Shown piece by piece: positions 25,826 to 33,593 of a stretch of DNA of 64,000 nt (within the stretch, counting starts at the first letter, position 1; each line of letters begins with the position of its first letter). The notes under the pieces are model-generated. The model ran no database searches. It was not told the DNA's origin and saw nothing but the letters and a program-made list of their open reading frames with translations. This DNA comes from Candidatus Nitrosopumilus sp. (lineage in GTDB: Archaea; Thermoproteota; Nitrososphaeria; Nitrososphaerales; Nitrosopumilaceae). The DNA lies in the NCBI GenBank assembly GCA_013215285.1, contig JABSRD010000006.1, forward strand, positions 124,001-188,000. Reading direction: 5' to 3'. A program made the translations under genes and the position numbers.

Positions 25826-26164
25826 ATGAATACTTTAATGGTATTATTGGTGGTTTTAGGCACAATAGGAATACTAACATCTTTTGTTTATGCCGAAGAT
25901 GAAAACAATCTATTAGATAAGATCATACAATTAGAAAACCAAATAGAATCAAAAGATGCAATAATCTTTGAACAAATCAAGGTAATTTCTGAGCTTGCCA
26001 AAAACTACAAGCCCGTCTATGAATCTTTCTCATTAGAAAAATTCCCAGACACAGATGGATTCAATCCAGCATGGCTAGAAGGCGAAAGAGAAAAGATTCT
26101 CAAAACCTGTCTAGAATCATCTAAAATGGGTTTTGAAAACAATTATTGCAAGTATGTGCAATAG
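25826..26164 (+). CDS. Small exported protein carried by the mobile element
   Basis: 112 residues. A signal peptide (MNTLMVLLVVLGTIGILTSF, cleavage near VYAED) is followed by a heptad-like coiled coil (LLDKIIQLENQIESKDAIIF) and a C-terminal part with two Cys (TCLESSKMGF and NNYCKYV). Function unknown. Its presence inside the transposon indicates a passenger gene rather than a transposition function. TATA-like AAATAGGAATAT lies about 25 bp upstream. Confidence 0.6.
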   Translation: MNTLMVLLVVLGTIGILTSFVYAEDENNLLDKIIQLENQIESKDAIIFEQIKVISELAKNYKPVYESFSLEKFPDTDGFNPAWLEGEREKILKTCLESSKMGFENNYCKYVQ

Positions 26165-26190
26165 TTAATTTCTTTCTTTTTTTGTGCCTA

Positions 26191-26239
26191 CCAACCGAAA
26201 GGTAACAGGTTCAATAACCCCCTAGGAGGTAACAGCACC
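26191..26239 (-). repeat. Right terminal inverted repeat (49 bp) of the mobile element
   Basis: Runs from CCAACCG to GAGGTAACAGCACC; pairs with the left end at 36 of 49 positions without gaps. GTAACA boxes at 26202 and 26229 (27 bp apart) mirror those at the left end. Confidence 0.9.
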
Positions 26240-26247
26240 CTAAAACA
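26240..26247. repeat. Right target site duplication of the mobile element
   Basis: CTAAAACA abutting the right terminal repeat, identical to the 8 bp at the left end. Confidence 0.9.
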
Positions 26248-26252
26248 ATAAC

Positions 26253-26284
26253 CTTATAAAGTACTGGTACCGTACTATACGGTA
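26253..26284 (+). promoter_or_regulatory. radA promoter with TATA box and start-site palindrome
   Basis: TATA-like CTTATAAAG sits 24-31 bp before the ATG, which fits a leaderless message. TACCGTA-CTA-TACGGTA (26268-26284) is a perfect 7-bp inverted repeat whose last base is the A of the ATG, so a bound protein would block initiation. The mobile element ends 13 bp upstream of the TATA box. Confidence 0.6.
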
Positions 26285-27519
26285 TGGTAGAAGATTTAAG
26301 ATTAGATAGTTTAGAGGGCGTAGGTCCTGTAACTACAAGAAAATTATCCGATGCAGGTATCCACAACGTCATGGATCTCATCGTTAGAGGTCCAGTTGAA
26401 ATTGCAGATATAACTGGAATGGAAAAAGATACCGCAGAAAAAATTGTCGATAAAGCCAGACAACATTTAGTGGAAGGTGGATTACTTTCAAAAGACTTTG
26501 TTAGTGCAACTGAAATTTACAAACGACGACAAAGTATTGGTAAAATTACAACTGGTACAAACTGTCTTGATACACTATTTGATGGTGGTATTGAAACTCA
26601 GGCATTAACAGAAGTTTATGGAGAATTTGGTTGTGGTAAAACACAATTTGCTCATACAATGTCTGTAATGGTTCAAAAAACCAAAGAAGAAGGTGGTCTT
26701 GAAGGCACTGTATTGTACATTGATACTGAAAATACTTTCAGACCTGAGAGAATTGTAACTATTGCTAAAGCTCATGGAATGGATCCAGACAAAGTTCTAG
26801 ATAATATCATTGTAGCTCGTGCATATAATAGCGCACATCAGACATTGATTCTAGAAGAATCTGGTGCAATAATTAAGGAAAACAATGTGAAATTATTAAT
26901 TGTAGATTCTGCTGTTGGTTTATTCCGTGCTGAATATCTTGGACGAGGTACATTAGCTGCCAGACAACAAAAACTAAATCATTTTGTTCATTTGTTAGTA
27001 AGGATTGCAGAAACCTATGACTGTGCTGCACTTGCAACTAACCAAGTCATGGCATCACCTGATGTGTTCTTTGGAGATCCAACACGTCCAGTTGGTGGAA
27101 ATGTAGTTGCACATACAAGTACATACAGAATATACTTTAAGAAATCAGGCAAAAAACGAATTGCTAGAATGGTAGATAGTCCTCACCATCCTGAAGAGGA
27201 AGTAATCTTTGCTCTAGGTGAAGCAGGTGTTATTGATCCTGAAGAAGCAGAGAAAAAGACAAAAAAGTATACCAAAAAAGTAAAAGAGCCAGAAGTTGAA
27301 ACTATTACGGAAACACCAAAAGTTGAAACTATTACGGAAACACCAAAAGTTGAAACTATTACGGAAACACCAAAAGTTGAAACTATTACGGAAACACCAA
27401 AAGTTGAAACTATTACGGAAACACCCGAAACTAAATCTACTGCAAAAACCTCTAAATCAAAAACTGTAAAATCTACAGTAGATGCTGAATCTAATGATTC
27501 AGAACCAATAGAAGAGTAA
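26284..27519 (+). CDS. radA: DNA repair and recombination protein RadA with a repetitive C-terminal tail
   Basis: Archaeal Rad51/RecA recombinase. N-terminal helix-hairpin-helix domain (about 5-65: LEGVGPVTTRKLSDAG), Walker A GEFGCGKT at 113-120, Walker B VKLLIVDSAVGLF, L1/L2 region with AALATNQVM and DPTRPVGGNVVAH. The core ends at about residue 330, the usual length. The remaining 80 residues are a tail holding five copies of a nine-residue VETITETPK repeat and a Ser/Thr/Lys-rich end. This tail is unusual for RadA. Its promoter abuts the mobile element. Confidence 0.96.
   Translation: MVEDLRLDSLEGVGPVTTRKLSDAGIHNVMDLIVRGPVEIADITGMEKDTAEKIVDKARQHLVEGGLLSKDFVSATEIYKRRQSIGKITTGTNCLDTLFDGGIETQALTEVYGEFGCGKTQFAHTMSVMVQKTKEEGGLEGTVLYIDTENTFRPERIVTIAKAHGMDPDKVLDNIIVARAYNSAHQTLILEESGAIIKENNVKLLIVDSAVGLFRAEYLGRGTLAARQQKLNHFVHLLVRIAETYDCAALATNQVMASPDVFFGDPTRPVGGNVVAHTSTYRIYFKKSGKKRIARMVDSPHHPEEEVIFALGEAGVIDPEEAEKKTKKYTKKVKEPEVETITETPKVETITETPKVETITETPKVETITETPKVETITETPETKSTAKTSKSKTVKSTVDAESNDSEPIEE
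27295..27425 (+). repeat. 27-nt in-frame tandem repeat in radA
   Basis: Units begin at 27295, 27322, 27349, 27376 and 27403, essentially identical in DNA; each encodes VETITETPK. The last is degenerate at its end. Confidence 0.95.
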
Positions 27520-27613
27520 TTCTTCTCTTTTCTCTTATCTTTTAATTTTAAATTTATTTTATTTTCAATACTATTGATTAAATTATAATATCATTTGAGA
27601 TTATTACTATATC

Positions 27614-28675
27614 ATGACAGATCTTTACCGTTTACTTCCAGAAGAGATGGAACAATTAGTAATTGATATGGGTTATCCTAGATATAGAGCAGACCAAATT
27701 TTACTTCCACTATATTATCAATTTCCAAAAAACTTTGAAGATATCCCACAACTTCCAAAACAACTGCGAGAAGACCTAATTGAAGCAGGATATACAATAG
27801 GTTCTGCAAAAGAGACTCATCGCATAGTAAGTGAGGATGGGGATACAACAAAACTACTCTTACAACTGTCAGAAACATCTGTTGAGACGGTATTAATGCA
27901 ATATTCTTCATCAAAAATAGGTGGACATCCAAGATCAACCATTTGTGTATCCACTCAAATTGGATGTGCAATGGGTTGTGTATTTTGTGCAACAGGACAA
28001 ATGGGATTTGAAACAAATCTTGCAGCTGAAGATATAGTGTCTCAAGTAATTCATTTTGCAGAAATTTTACAACAGAGGGGAGAACATGTAACAAACTTAG
28101 TTTTTATGGGAATGGGAGAACCTATGGCAAATTACGATGAGATGATCCGTGCTGTAAAAATTTTAACTCATGATAGAGGTTTTGGACTTGGACAACGTCA
28201 CATCACAATTTCTACAATTGGCATTACATCTGGAATAGACAAACTAGCTGAAGAAAATCTACAGATAGGTCTTGCAATATCTCTTCATGCTCCAAATAAT
28301 GAGTTAAGGAAAAAATTAGTTCCTACTGCAGGACCTAATTCCGTTGAAGATATTATTGATGCAGGTAGACGATACTTTGAAAAAACTGGACGTCGTGTGA
28401 CCTTTGAATACGCACTCATGGCAGGAGTTAATGATTCTCCTGAAATTGCAAAAGAATTAGCTTCACTTTTAGAAGGTAATGGTTCACATGTGAATTTAAT
28501 TCCAATTAATCCAACTGCTGGAAATTTTAAGCGACCAACACAAGAAAGTATAATTAAATTTGAACAAATTTTATCTGATGCTGGTGTGAATTGTACTGTT
28601 CGTGTTGAGAAAGGTACTGAGATTTCAGCTGCATGTGGCCAACTCCGAACTGACATTGTAAATTCCTCAAAATAG
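27614..28675 (+). CDS. rlmN: RlmN-type radical SAM 23S rRNA/tRNA adenine C2-methyltransferase
   Basis: 353 residues. N-terminal MEQLVIDMGYPRYRADQI helical part, radical SAM cluster CAMGCVFCATG near residue 120, NLVFMGMGEPMANYD, SLHAPNNELRKKLVP, and the catalytic C-terminal Cys in EISAACGQL, which forms the methyl-Cys intermediate in RlmN and Cfr. The overall pattern is bacterial RlmN, a family rare in archaea, so ancient transfer from bacteria is likely. Target A2503 is known for bacteria; its equivalent here is inferred. TATA-like region about 25 bp before the ATG. Confidence 0.92.
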   Translation: MTDLYRLLPEEMEQLVIDMGYPRYRADQILLPLYYQFPKNFEDIPQLPKQLREDLIEAGYTIGSAKETHRIVSEDGDTTKLLLQLSETSVETVLMQYSSSKIGGHPRSTICVSTQIGCAMGCVFCATGQMGFETNLAAEDIVSQVIHFAEILQQRGEHVTNLVFMGMGEPMANYDEMIRAVKILTHDRGFGLGQRHITISTIGITSGIDKLAEENLQIGLAISLHAPNNELRKKLVPTAGPNSVEDIIDAGRRYFEKTGRRVTFEYALMAGVNDSPEIAKELASLLEGNGSHVNLIPINPTAGNFKRPTQESIIKFEQILSDAGVNCTVRVEKGTEISAACGQLRTDIVNSSK

Positions 28676-28715
28676 TTCTAAGTGTTAAAATAGGGCTTTC
28701 AGAAGTTTCACACTC

Positions 28716-29015
28716 ATGGCAACTAAGAAAACCTCTGGTCGTTCACATGGATTTAAGCATAAATCTAGATCAGTTATGACAAAAAAGGCACCAAGAGGAG
28801 TCTCATTTTTGTTACGTGAATATCATGAAGGTCAACAAGCACTTGTCATTATTGATCCAAGACAGCACAAAGGATTACCACATAGACGATACCACGGCAA
28901 AGTGGGTGTTGTCACAAACGTTGGTAGACGTGCAATAACACTTGATGTGAAATTAGGAAATAAAACAAAAACCTTAATCACTAGATTAGATCATATCAAA
29001 CCATTCGGTGTATAA
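28716..29015 (+). CDS. rpl21e: Large ribosomal subunit protein eL21
   Basis: 99 residues with GRSHGFKHKSRSVMTKK, the REYHEGQQALVIIDPRQHKG block and GRRAITLDV, matching archaeal L21e throughout. It opens the conserved archaeal run L21e, RpoF, DUF655, KsgA, HemK; the rpoF start lies 3 bp after its stop. Confidence 0.95.
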   Translation: MATKKTSGRSHGFKHKSRSVMTKKAPRGVSFLLREYHEGQQALVIIDPRQHKGLPHRRYHGKVGVVTNVGRRAITLDVKLGNKTKTLITRLDHIKPFGV

Positions 29016-29017
29016 TC

Positions 29018-29344
29018 ATGGAAGAAATAAAAAAGAAACAATCAATCTCTCTATCAGAAGTTAAAGAAATTTTAGGTAAAGTAGATGTTGAAGAGATGGA
29101 TCAAATTCAACGTTGGACATATGATTATGTTTCAAAGTTTGAAGTCATTGACGCTAAAGATGCAAAAGACATGAAAAAACAACTTGTTAAAGAATGTGAA
29201 TTAACAGATGATGAAGCTGTTGAAATTGTAAACATTAGACCAACAAGTTTAGCTGAATTACGTTCTTTTACATTTGGTTGGAAAAAACTTATTCTTGCTG
29301 AAACACTTGCAAAAATATTGAAGATCATCAAGGATCATTCGTAA
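29018..29344 (+). CDS. rpoF: RNA polymerase subunit Rpo4/RpoF (Rpb4 family)
   Basis: 108 residues: SLSEVKEILGKVDVEEMDQ at the N-terminus and an HRDC-like end with ECELTDDEAVEIVNIRPTS. It forms the stalk with RpoE (Rpb7), which is not in this window. Position right after L21e is the usual archaeal arrangement and supports the call. Confidence 0.9.
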   Translation: MEEIKKKQSISLSEVKEILGKVDVEEMDQIQRWTYDYVSKFEVIDAKDAKDMKKQLVKECELTDDEAVEIVNIRPTSLAELRSFTFGWKKLILAETLAKILKIIKDHS

Positions 29345-29366
29345 TTTTTTTAGGAGTATTTTTATT

Positions 29367-29933
29367 TTGGACAGGGCACAATCCCCACCTAGAAAATATG
29401 AAGAACACGCATATGTTTTAGACTTTGACCCTAGAGGAAAATCATCTACTGTAAGAGGACGAGATGGAATTATAGTAACAGCTATCGGAGAAGATCGTTT
29501 AACTCTTTTAGAAATCCTTGGAGTTCCAAATTCTACGTTTGAGGTGGGAGAGAAAATCTATATCGGAAAAGAAGGGCGTACTAAAGTTTTGTCTGTTTTA
29601 GGAAAGATGGACTATGATCATATATCATCAACATCACATAGTGAATTAGAAAATGTAGTAGAAACTATTGTTACTATTAATGAATCCAGATTTGTAGACT
29701 ATCTAAATAATGCACAACCATTAACTCCAAGAATTCATGCACTTGAATTAATTCCAGGAATAGGAAAAACCTACATGAAAACAATGCTTGAAGAACGAGA
29801 ACAGAAAAAATTTGAAAGCTATCAAGATTTACAAGATAGAGTTGGATTTAAAGATCCAATAAAACATATTTCAGAACGAATTCTAGATGAAATTACTGGT
29901 CAAAGTAGAATGAATCTCTTTGTTAAGCGATGA
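29367..29933 (+). CDS. DUF655 RNA-binding-like protein
   Basis: 188 residues from a TTG start. N-terminal S1/OB-like segment (EHAYVLDFDPRGKSS, VTAIGEDRLTLLEI) and a C-terminal helix-hairpin-helix (LELIPGIGKTYMKTMLEER) as in the DUF655 family. It overlaps rsmA by 4 nt and follows rpoF by 22 bp. Conserved gene order with translation and transcription genes suggests an RNA-related job; biochemical function is unknown. Confidence 0.85.
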   Translation: MDRAQSPPRKYEEHAYVLDFDPRGKSSTVRGRDGIIVTAIGEDRLTLLEILGVPNSTFEVGEKIYIGKEGRTKVLSVLGKMDYDHISSTSHSELENVVETIVTINESRFVDYLNNAQPLTPRIHALELIPGIGKTYMKTMLEEREQKKFESYQDLQDRVGFKDPIKHISERILDEITGQSRMNLFVKR

Positions 29934-30637
29934 TAAAACGAAAACGACTCGGACAACACTTCCTAAACTCAAATTCAATAGCTCAATCGATTGTTTCAGA
30001 GGCTAAAATCACAAAAAATGACGTTGTATTTGAGTTAGGAACAGGACTGGGAATTCTAACTCCGTTATTGTGTAATAAAGCCAATAAGGTAATTTCAGTT
30101 GACGCTGATGAAACATTAGTTAGAAGAGCTAAATCTACTTTTTCTGAAATTGATAACCTTGTTTTAAAGTCAGGTGATGGTTTTAAGAACAAAGATTCTT
30201 TTTCTATTTTTGTATCTAACCTACCTTACTCTAGAAGTAAAGATGCAATTGAATGGCTTGCTCAAACTTCTTTTTCGCATGGTGTCATTATGGTTCAAAA
30301 AGAATTTGCTGAAAAACTAGTTGCAAAACCATCAAAAAATCGAAAAGCGATAAGCATTATTGCAAATTATGCTTTTGAAATTAAACTTCTTTCTAAGGTG
30401 GGAAAAAATAATTTTTCTCCTCCTCCAAAAATTGATTCGGTAGTCCTGAAAATTACCCAAAAAACTACCATAAGCAAAGATCTTATCCAAATAATTAACA
30501 AAATTTTTTCATATAGACGTAAAACAGTCAAAAATATTCTAAAACAATTCAACAAAGAAACTGTAATAGATAAACGAGTAGATGACCTTTCAGGAGATGA
30601 AATAATTAATCTTGCAAATCAAATCCTTGAAAAATGA
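29930..30637 (+). CDS. rsmA: 16S rRNA dimethyladenosine transferase (KsgA/Dim1)
   Basis: Dimethylates two adjacent adenines near the 3' end of 16S rRNA. 235 residues: RLGQHFLNSNSIAQSIV, SAM motif VFELGTGLGILTPLL, VISVDADETLV, catalytic NLPYSRSKDAI, and FFSPPPKIDSVVLKI as NFSPPPKIDSVVLKI. Slightly shorter than bacterial KsgA, with a trimmed C-terminal domain. It overlaps its neighbours on both sides. Confidence 0.94.
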   Translation: MIKRKRLGQHFLNSNSIAQSIVSEAKITKNDVVFELGTGLGILTPLLCNKANKVISVDADETLVRRAKSTFSEIDNLVLKSGDGFKNKDSFSIFVSNLPYSRSKDAIEWLAQTSFSHGVIMVQKEFAEKLVAKPSKNRKAISIIANYAFEIKLLSKVGKNNFSPPPKIDSVVLKITQKTTISKDLIQIINKIFSYRRKTVKNILKQFNKETVIDKRVDDLSGDEIINLANQILEK

Positions 30638-31145
30638 TGAATATCCTCCTTCTGAGGATACTTTTTTCATAGTAGATAATATTGAAAATGAAAAAGGTGA
30701 TTTTGCATTAGATATAGGAAGTGGTTCTGGGTATCTGACAAAATTACTTTCTGAAAATTTTTCATTTGTTGTTGGAACAGACATTAACTGTGAAGTTTTA
30801 AAACACCAAACATACAAAACAAAAAATCTCATTTGTTGTAATAGTTCAGACGCATTAAAAATAAAATTCGATCTAATTGTTTGTAATTTGCCATATCTTG
30901 CAACTGACGAGATTTTGGATGTTGCAACAGATGGTGGACATGAAGGATTTGAGATTCCCAAAAAAATAATTGATTCAGCATACAAAAATATCAAAAAAAA
31001 TGGCAAATTCATTTTTGTTACATCATCATTATCTAATTATCAAAAATTAATCGATTACACCAGCAAATTAGGCTTGAAAACTAGAATTATGGCAAAAAAG
31101 AAACTTTTCTTTGAAGAATTAATTCTTGTAGAAGCAATAAACTAA
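30627..31145 (+). CDS. HemK/PrmC-like N5-glutamine or N6-adenine methyltransferase
   Basis: About 172 residues from a TTG at 30627 (another TTG at 30612 is possible). Starts YPPSEDTFFIVDNIE, the mark of the archaeal/eukaryotic Mtq2-HemK branch; SAM motif LDIGSGSGYLTKLL; catalytic CNLPYL in place of NPPY. Mtq2 methylates the GGQ glutamine of release factor eRF1; the archaeal enzyme probably acts on aRF1. The start is embedded in the rsmA end, as in the conserved archaeal cluster. Confidence 0.88.
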   Translation: MKNDEYPPSEDTFFIVDNIENEKGDFALDIGSGSGYLTKLLSENFSFVVGTDINCEVLKHQTYKTKNLICCNSSDALKIKFDLIVCNLPYLATDEILDVATDGGHEGFEIPKKIIDSAYKNIKKNGKFIFVTSSLSNYQKLIDYTSKLGLKTRIMAKKKLFFEELILVEAIN

Positions 31146-32177
31146 TTATTTTCTAAGTTTTTCTTTTGCGTAAGTGATTATTGCATCTGTCATTTGTGTT
31201 GTTGATGCACTACCGCCAATATCCCATGTAACTGCTTTTCCTTCATTAATTACTTGATCAGTTGCAGCAAAGATTGCATCTCTGATTTCTTTTTCACCAA
31301 GATATTCTGCCATCCAAGCTCCTGATAGAACTGTTGCAGTGGGGTTTACTTTATTTTGTCCTGCAAATTGTGGTGCACTTCCATGTGCTGCCTCAAACAT
31401 TGCAAAATCATCTCCCATATTTGCAGAATAAATTAATCCAATTGAACCAACTAATCCAGAAGCCAATTCAGAAATAATATCCATAAATAAATTGGTACTG
31501 ACAAGAACTGTACCATTGAATTGCTCTGGTGCTACAACCATTTGTTGTGCCATATTGTCAATGTAAATTTCTGATAACTCGACATCTGTACCTTCTACTG
31601 CTTTTTGAGCTGAATCCCAAAATATCCCATCTGTTTGCTTTAGAATATTTCTTTTAGTAATTGCAACCATTTTTTTCATATTATTTTCTTTTGCCCAACT
31701 CATTGCAGAATTTAAGAATCTATCACAACCTTGTCTTGTAATTTTTCTAATTGCAATTGCTACATCATCTGTAATTTTTACTTCAATACCTGTGTACAAT
31801 CCTTCTGTTGCTTCTCTAAAACAAACACAATCAAGTTTTCTATCTGGTGTTAATCTATCATAAGTTTTTGTTGGTCTAATGTTAGAATATAATTCAAATT
31901 TTTGACGTAATGTTACTGCAACACTTCTTGGAGCTTCTGGAATTGGCATTGTTGTGGTCGGACCCTTAAAACATGCATCTGAGTCCTCTAAAATTTTCAT
32001 TGTACTGTCTGGAATGTATGATTTATCCTTTCTACCATTTTTGTCCCATTGCTCTGAACCTACATCACAAAGAATAATCTCTGATTGAAGATTACACTCT
32101 TTCAAAACTTTTAGCATTGAATCTACAACTTCGGGTCCAATACCGTCTCCTTTCATAACTGCAGCTTTTTTACTCAA
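31146..32177 (-). CDS. icd: Isocitrate/isopropylmalate dehydrogenase family, likely NAD(P)-isocitrate dehydrogenase
   Basis: 343 residues from a TTG start. GDGIGPEVV at the N-terminus, the substrate triad region NIRPTKTYD, FREATEGLYTG with EGLYTG typical of isocitrate-type members, the IxKxNILKQTDG segment, and the metal/cofactor part EAAHGSAPQFAGQNKVNPT. Members that act on isopropylmalate or homoisocitrate look similar; the EGLYTG motif favours isocitrate. Supplies 2-oxoglutarate, which feeds glutamate dehydrogenase further along the window. Confidence 0.82.
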   Translation of the reverse strand: MSKKAAVMKGDGIGPEVVDSMLKVLKECNLQSEIILCDVGSEQWDKNGRKDKSYIPDSTMKILEDSDACFKGPTTTMPIPEAPRSVAVTLRQKFELYSNIRPTKTYDRLTPDRKLDCVCFREATEGLYTGIEVKITDDVAIAIRKITRQGCDRFLNSAMSWAKENNMKKMVAITKRNILKQTDGIFWDSAQKAVEGTDVELSEIYIDNMAQQMVVAPEQFNGTVLVSTNLFMDIISELASGLVGSIGLIYSANMGDDFAMFEAAHGSAPQFAGQNKVNPTATVLSGAWMAEYLGEKEIRDAIFAATDQVINEGKAVTWDIGGSASTTQMTDAIITYAKEKLRK

Positions 32178-32276
32178 AACTGCAAGATTTTGAGGTGTTT
32201 ATTATTTAATTCTACCTTACTTTTTGTAATATTTTTTAGTGATGATTTAATAGCTAATTTAACAAAATTAACTCAA

Positions 32277-33023
32277 ATGCAAATAGTTCAGATATCTGAT
32301 CTTCATGTTGGTTCTCAATTTTTACAAGAAAAGTTTGACATCCTAGTTGATGAAGTTAATGAACTAAATCCTGATGTAATTGTAATTACAGGTGATTTAA
32401 CAAATCAAGGATTGATGAAAGAATATAAAAAATGTAAATCACTACTAGAAAAATTTAACACTAAAAAAATAATTACTATTAGTGGAAATCATGATTATCG
32501 AAACACAGGTTATTTATTATTCAAAAAATTTTTTCCATTTGAAACTATTAATGAATTAGATGATGATGTTGTATTAGTCACAGTTGGAACTGCTAGACCT
32601 GATAGAAATGAAGGTGAAGTTGGATATAGACAAAATTTGTGGTTGGAGAGAACTATGAAAAAATACAAAGACAAGATAAAGATTGTAGCAATGCATCATC
32701 ATTTGATTGCAATTCCTGATACTGGATCTGATCAACGTACTGTTGTTGATGCAGGTGATGTCCTAAGAACAATTTTAGATTCTAATGTTGATGTAGTTTT
32801 GTGTGGTCACAAGCATCGACCATGGGTTTGGAATTTTAAAACACTAACAGTTGTTAATGCTGGAACTGCTACGTCTGAACGCGTTCGTGGATTTTTTGAA
32901 AATACTTACAATATTCTTACTATTTCTAACAAAACAGTACAAGTTGATCTCAAAATTGTGGGTGGAAAACGACACCCCATTGATGAAATCATGAATAATG
33001 ATAGCCAGTTTGAGAACGAGTGA
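32277..33023 (+). CDS. Calcineurin-like metallophosphoesterase (CpdA/YfcE type)
   Basis: About 248 residues from the ATG at 32277, where MQIVQISDLHVGS opens; the frame is open for 29 codons upstream but without protein character. The five metal motifs are present in order: DLHVG, GDLTN, GNHDYR, HHHLIAIPD and GHKHRPW. This is the 3',5'-cyclic phosphodiesterase-like branch, though many members act on other phosphoesters. Divergent from the isocitrate dehydrogenase gene with about 100 bp between them. Confidence 0.85.
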   Translation: MQIVQISDLHVGSQFLQEKFDILVDEVNELNPDVIVITGDLTNQGLMKEYKKCKSLLEKFNTKKIITISGNHDYRNTGYLLFKKFFPFETINELDDDVVLVTVGTARPDRNEGEVGYRQNLWLERTMKKYKDKIKIVAMHHHLIAIPDTGSDQRTVVDAGDVLRTILDSNVDVVLCGHKHRPWVWNFKTLTVVNAGTATSERVRGFFENTYNILTISNKTVQVDLKIVGGKRHPIDEIMNNDSQFENE

Positions 33024-33056
33024 ATTTATTTACAGATTAATTCTAGGCCTCTTTAT

Positions 33057-33143
33057 GCGGGGGTCGCCTAGCTCGGTAGGGCGTGAGATTGCTAATTTCA
33101 TGTTCGCAAGGACTCGTGGGTTCAAATCCCTCTCCCCGCGCCA
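33057..33143 (+). tRNA. tRNA-Ser (GCT anticodon), CCA encoded
   Basis: Class II tRNA of 87 nt. Acceptor GCGGGGG pairs with TCCCCGC (last pair G-T), D-arm GCCTAGCTCGGTAGGGC, anticodon stem TGAGA/TTTCA around loop TTGCTAA (anticodon GCT), a long variable arm (TGTTCGCAAGGACTC) as in serine tRNAs, a T-arm with TTCAAAT, discriminator G and an encoded CCA. One T-T mismatch in the T stem. Confidence 0.93.
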
Positions 33144-33185
33144 TTAAAAATTAAACTTAATAGACCGATTTGAGAAGTTCAATCT

Positions 33186-33347
33186 ATGGGACGAAGAAAA
33201 AGTCAAAAAATCATTCGTACTGGTCCAAAAAATGCAACTACTGGTATGTGTCCTGTTTGTAAAACCATTGGTAAAATATTCCTTCTTGGCTCACCTGGAA
33301 ATGAAAGAGCAAAATGTGAAAAATGTCGCCAAGAATTTGAACTATAA
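33186..33347 (+). CDS. Elf1-like transcription elongation zinc-ribbon protein
   Basis: 53 residues. MGRRKSQKIIR is the conserved start of Elf1 (eukaryotic Elf1/Elof1 begins MGRRKSKRK), followed by CPVCKTIGKIFLLG and CEKCRQEF, the four-Cys zinc ribbon with a 20-residue spacing. Archaeal Elf1 homologues are known from this phylum and Crenarchaeota. Short gene right after tRNA-Ser, ATG start with its own AT-rich upstream. Confidence 0.82.
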   Translation: MGRRKSQKIIRTGPKNATTGMCPVCKTIGKIFLLGSPGNERAKCEKCRQEFEL

Positions 33348-33422
33348 TTCAAAAATCTGGAGCCTACCAATCAAAACATCTACCCATAACTTTTTAATAC
33401 AAATTTTTCCTGATAAATAATT

Positions 33423-33593
33423 ATGAGTTCAGACGCTGAAACCATCTATGAGAGAGTTGCAAAACTTGAAGATGAAATTGCATTGCTCAGAAGCGAAATT
33501 GATATTGTCAAAGGTGCAATGAGAAATAAACTTGCTCGTCATGAAATATCAATGATCAAAAAAGGTCAAGATGTAGACTCTATCATTGATTAA
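33423..33593 (+). CDS. Small coiled-coil protein (56 residues)
   Basis: Starts MSSDAETIYERVAKLEDEI and continues as heptads (IALLRSEIDIVKGAMRNKLA), ending SMIKKGQDVDSIID. A short coiled coil with no other domain; no function assigned. A TATA-like ATACAAATTTTTCC lies about 25 bp upstream. Its end overlaps the convergent gene by 4 nt, which supports a real, compact gene. Confidence 0.6.
   Translation: MSSDAETIYERVAKLEDEIALLRSEIDIVKGAMRNKLARHEISMIKKGQDVDSIID

Larger units (their letters stand above)
22970..26239 (+). mobile_element. Complete 3,270-bp DDE transposon with passenger genes, inserted between rps30e and radA
   Basis: Defined by 49-bp imperfect terminal inverted repeats and an exact 8-bp direct duplication of the target. 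Contents: a minus-strand operon of an RHH protein and two helical proteins, a divergent SWIM/zinc-ribbon DDE transposase, a winged-helix gene, a 39-residue ORF, a second RHH gene and a small exported protein. The extra genes make it much longer than a simple insertion sequence. The right end lies 44 bp before the radA start, just upstream of its TATA box. Intact ends, matching duplication and intact transposase suggest a recent, possibly active insertion. The name or family of the element is not known to me. Confidence 0.9.

Noticed and set aside
26181-26240. tRNA-like or att-like sequence upstream of radA (GGTTCAATAACC with paired GTGC/GCAC)
   Set aside because: It is the right terminal inverted repeat of the mobile element; matching bases at the left end explain it, and no complete tRNA fold exists.
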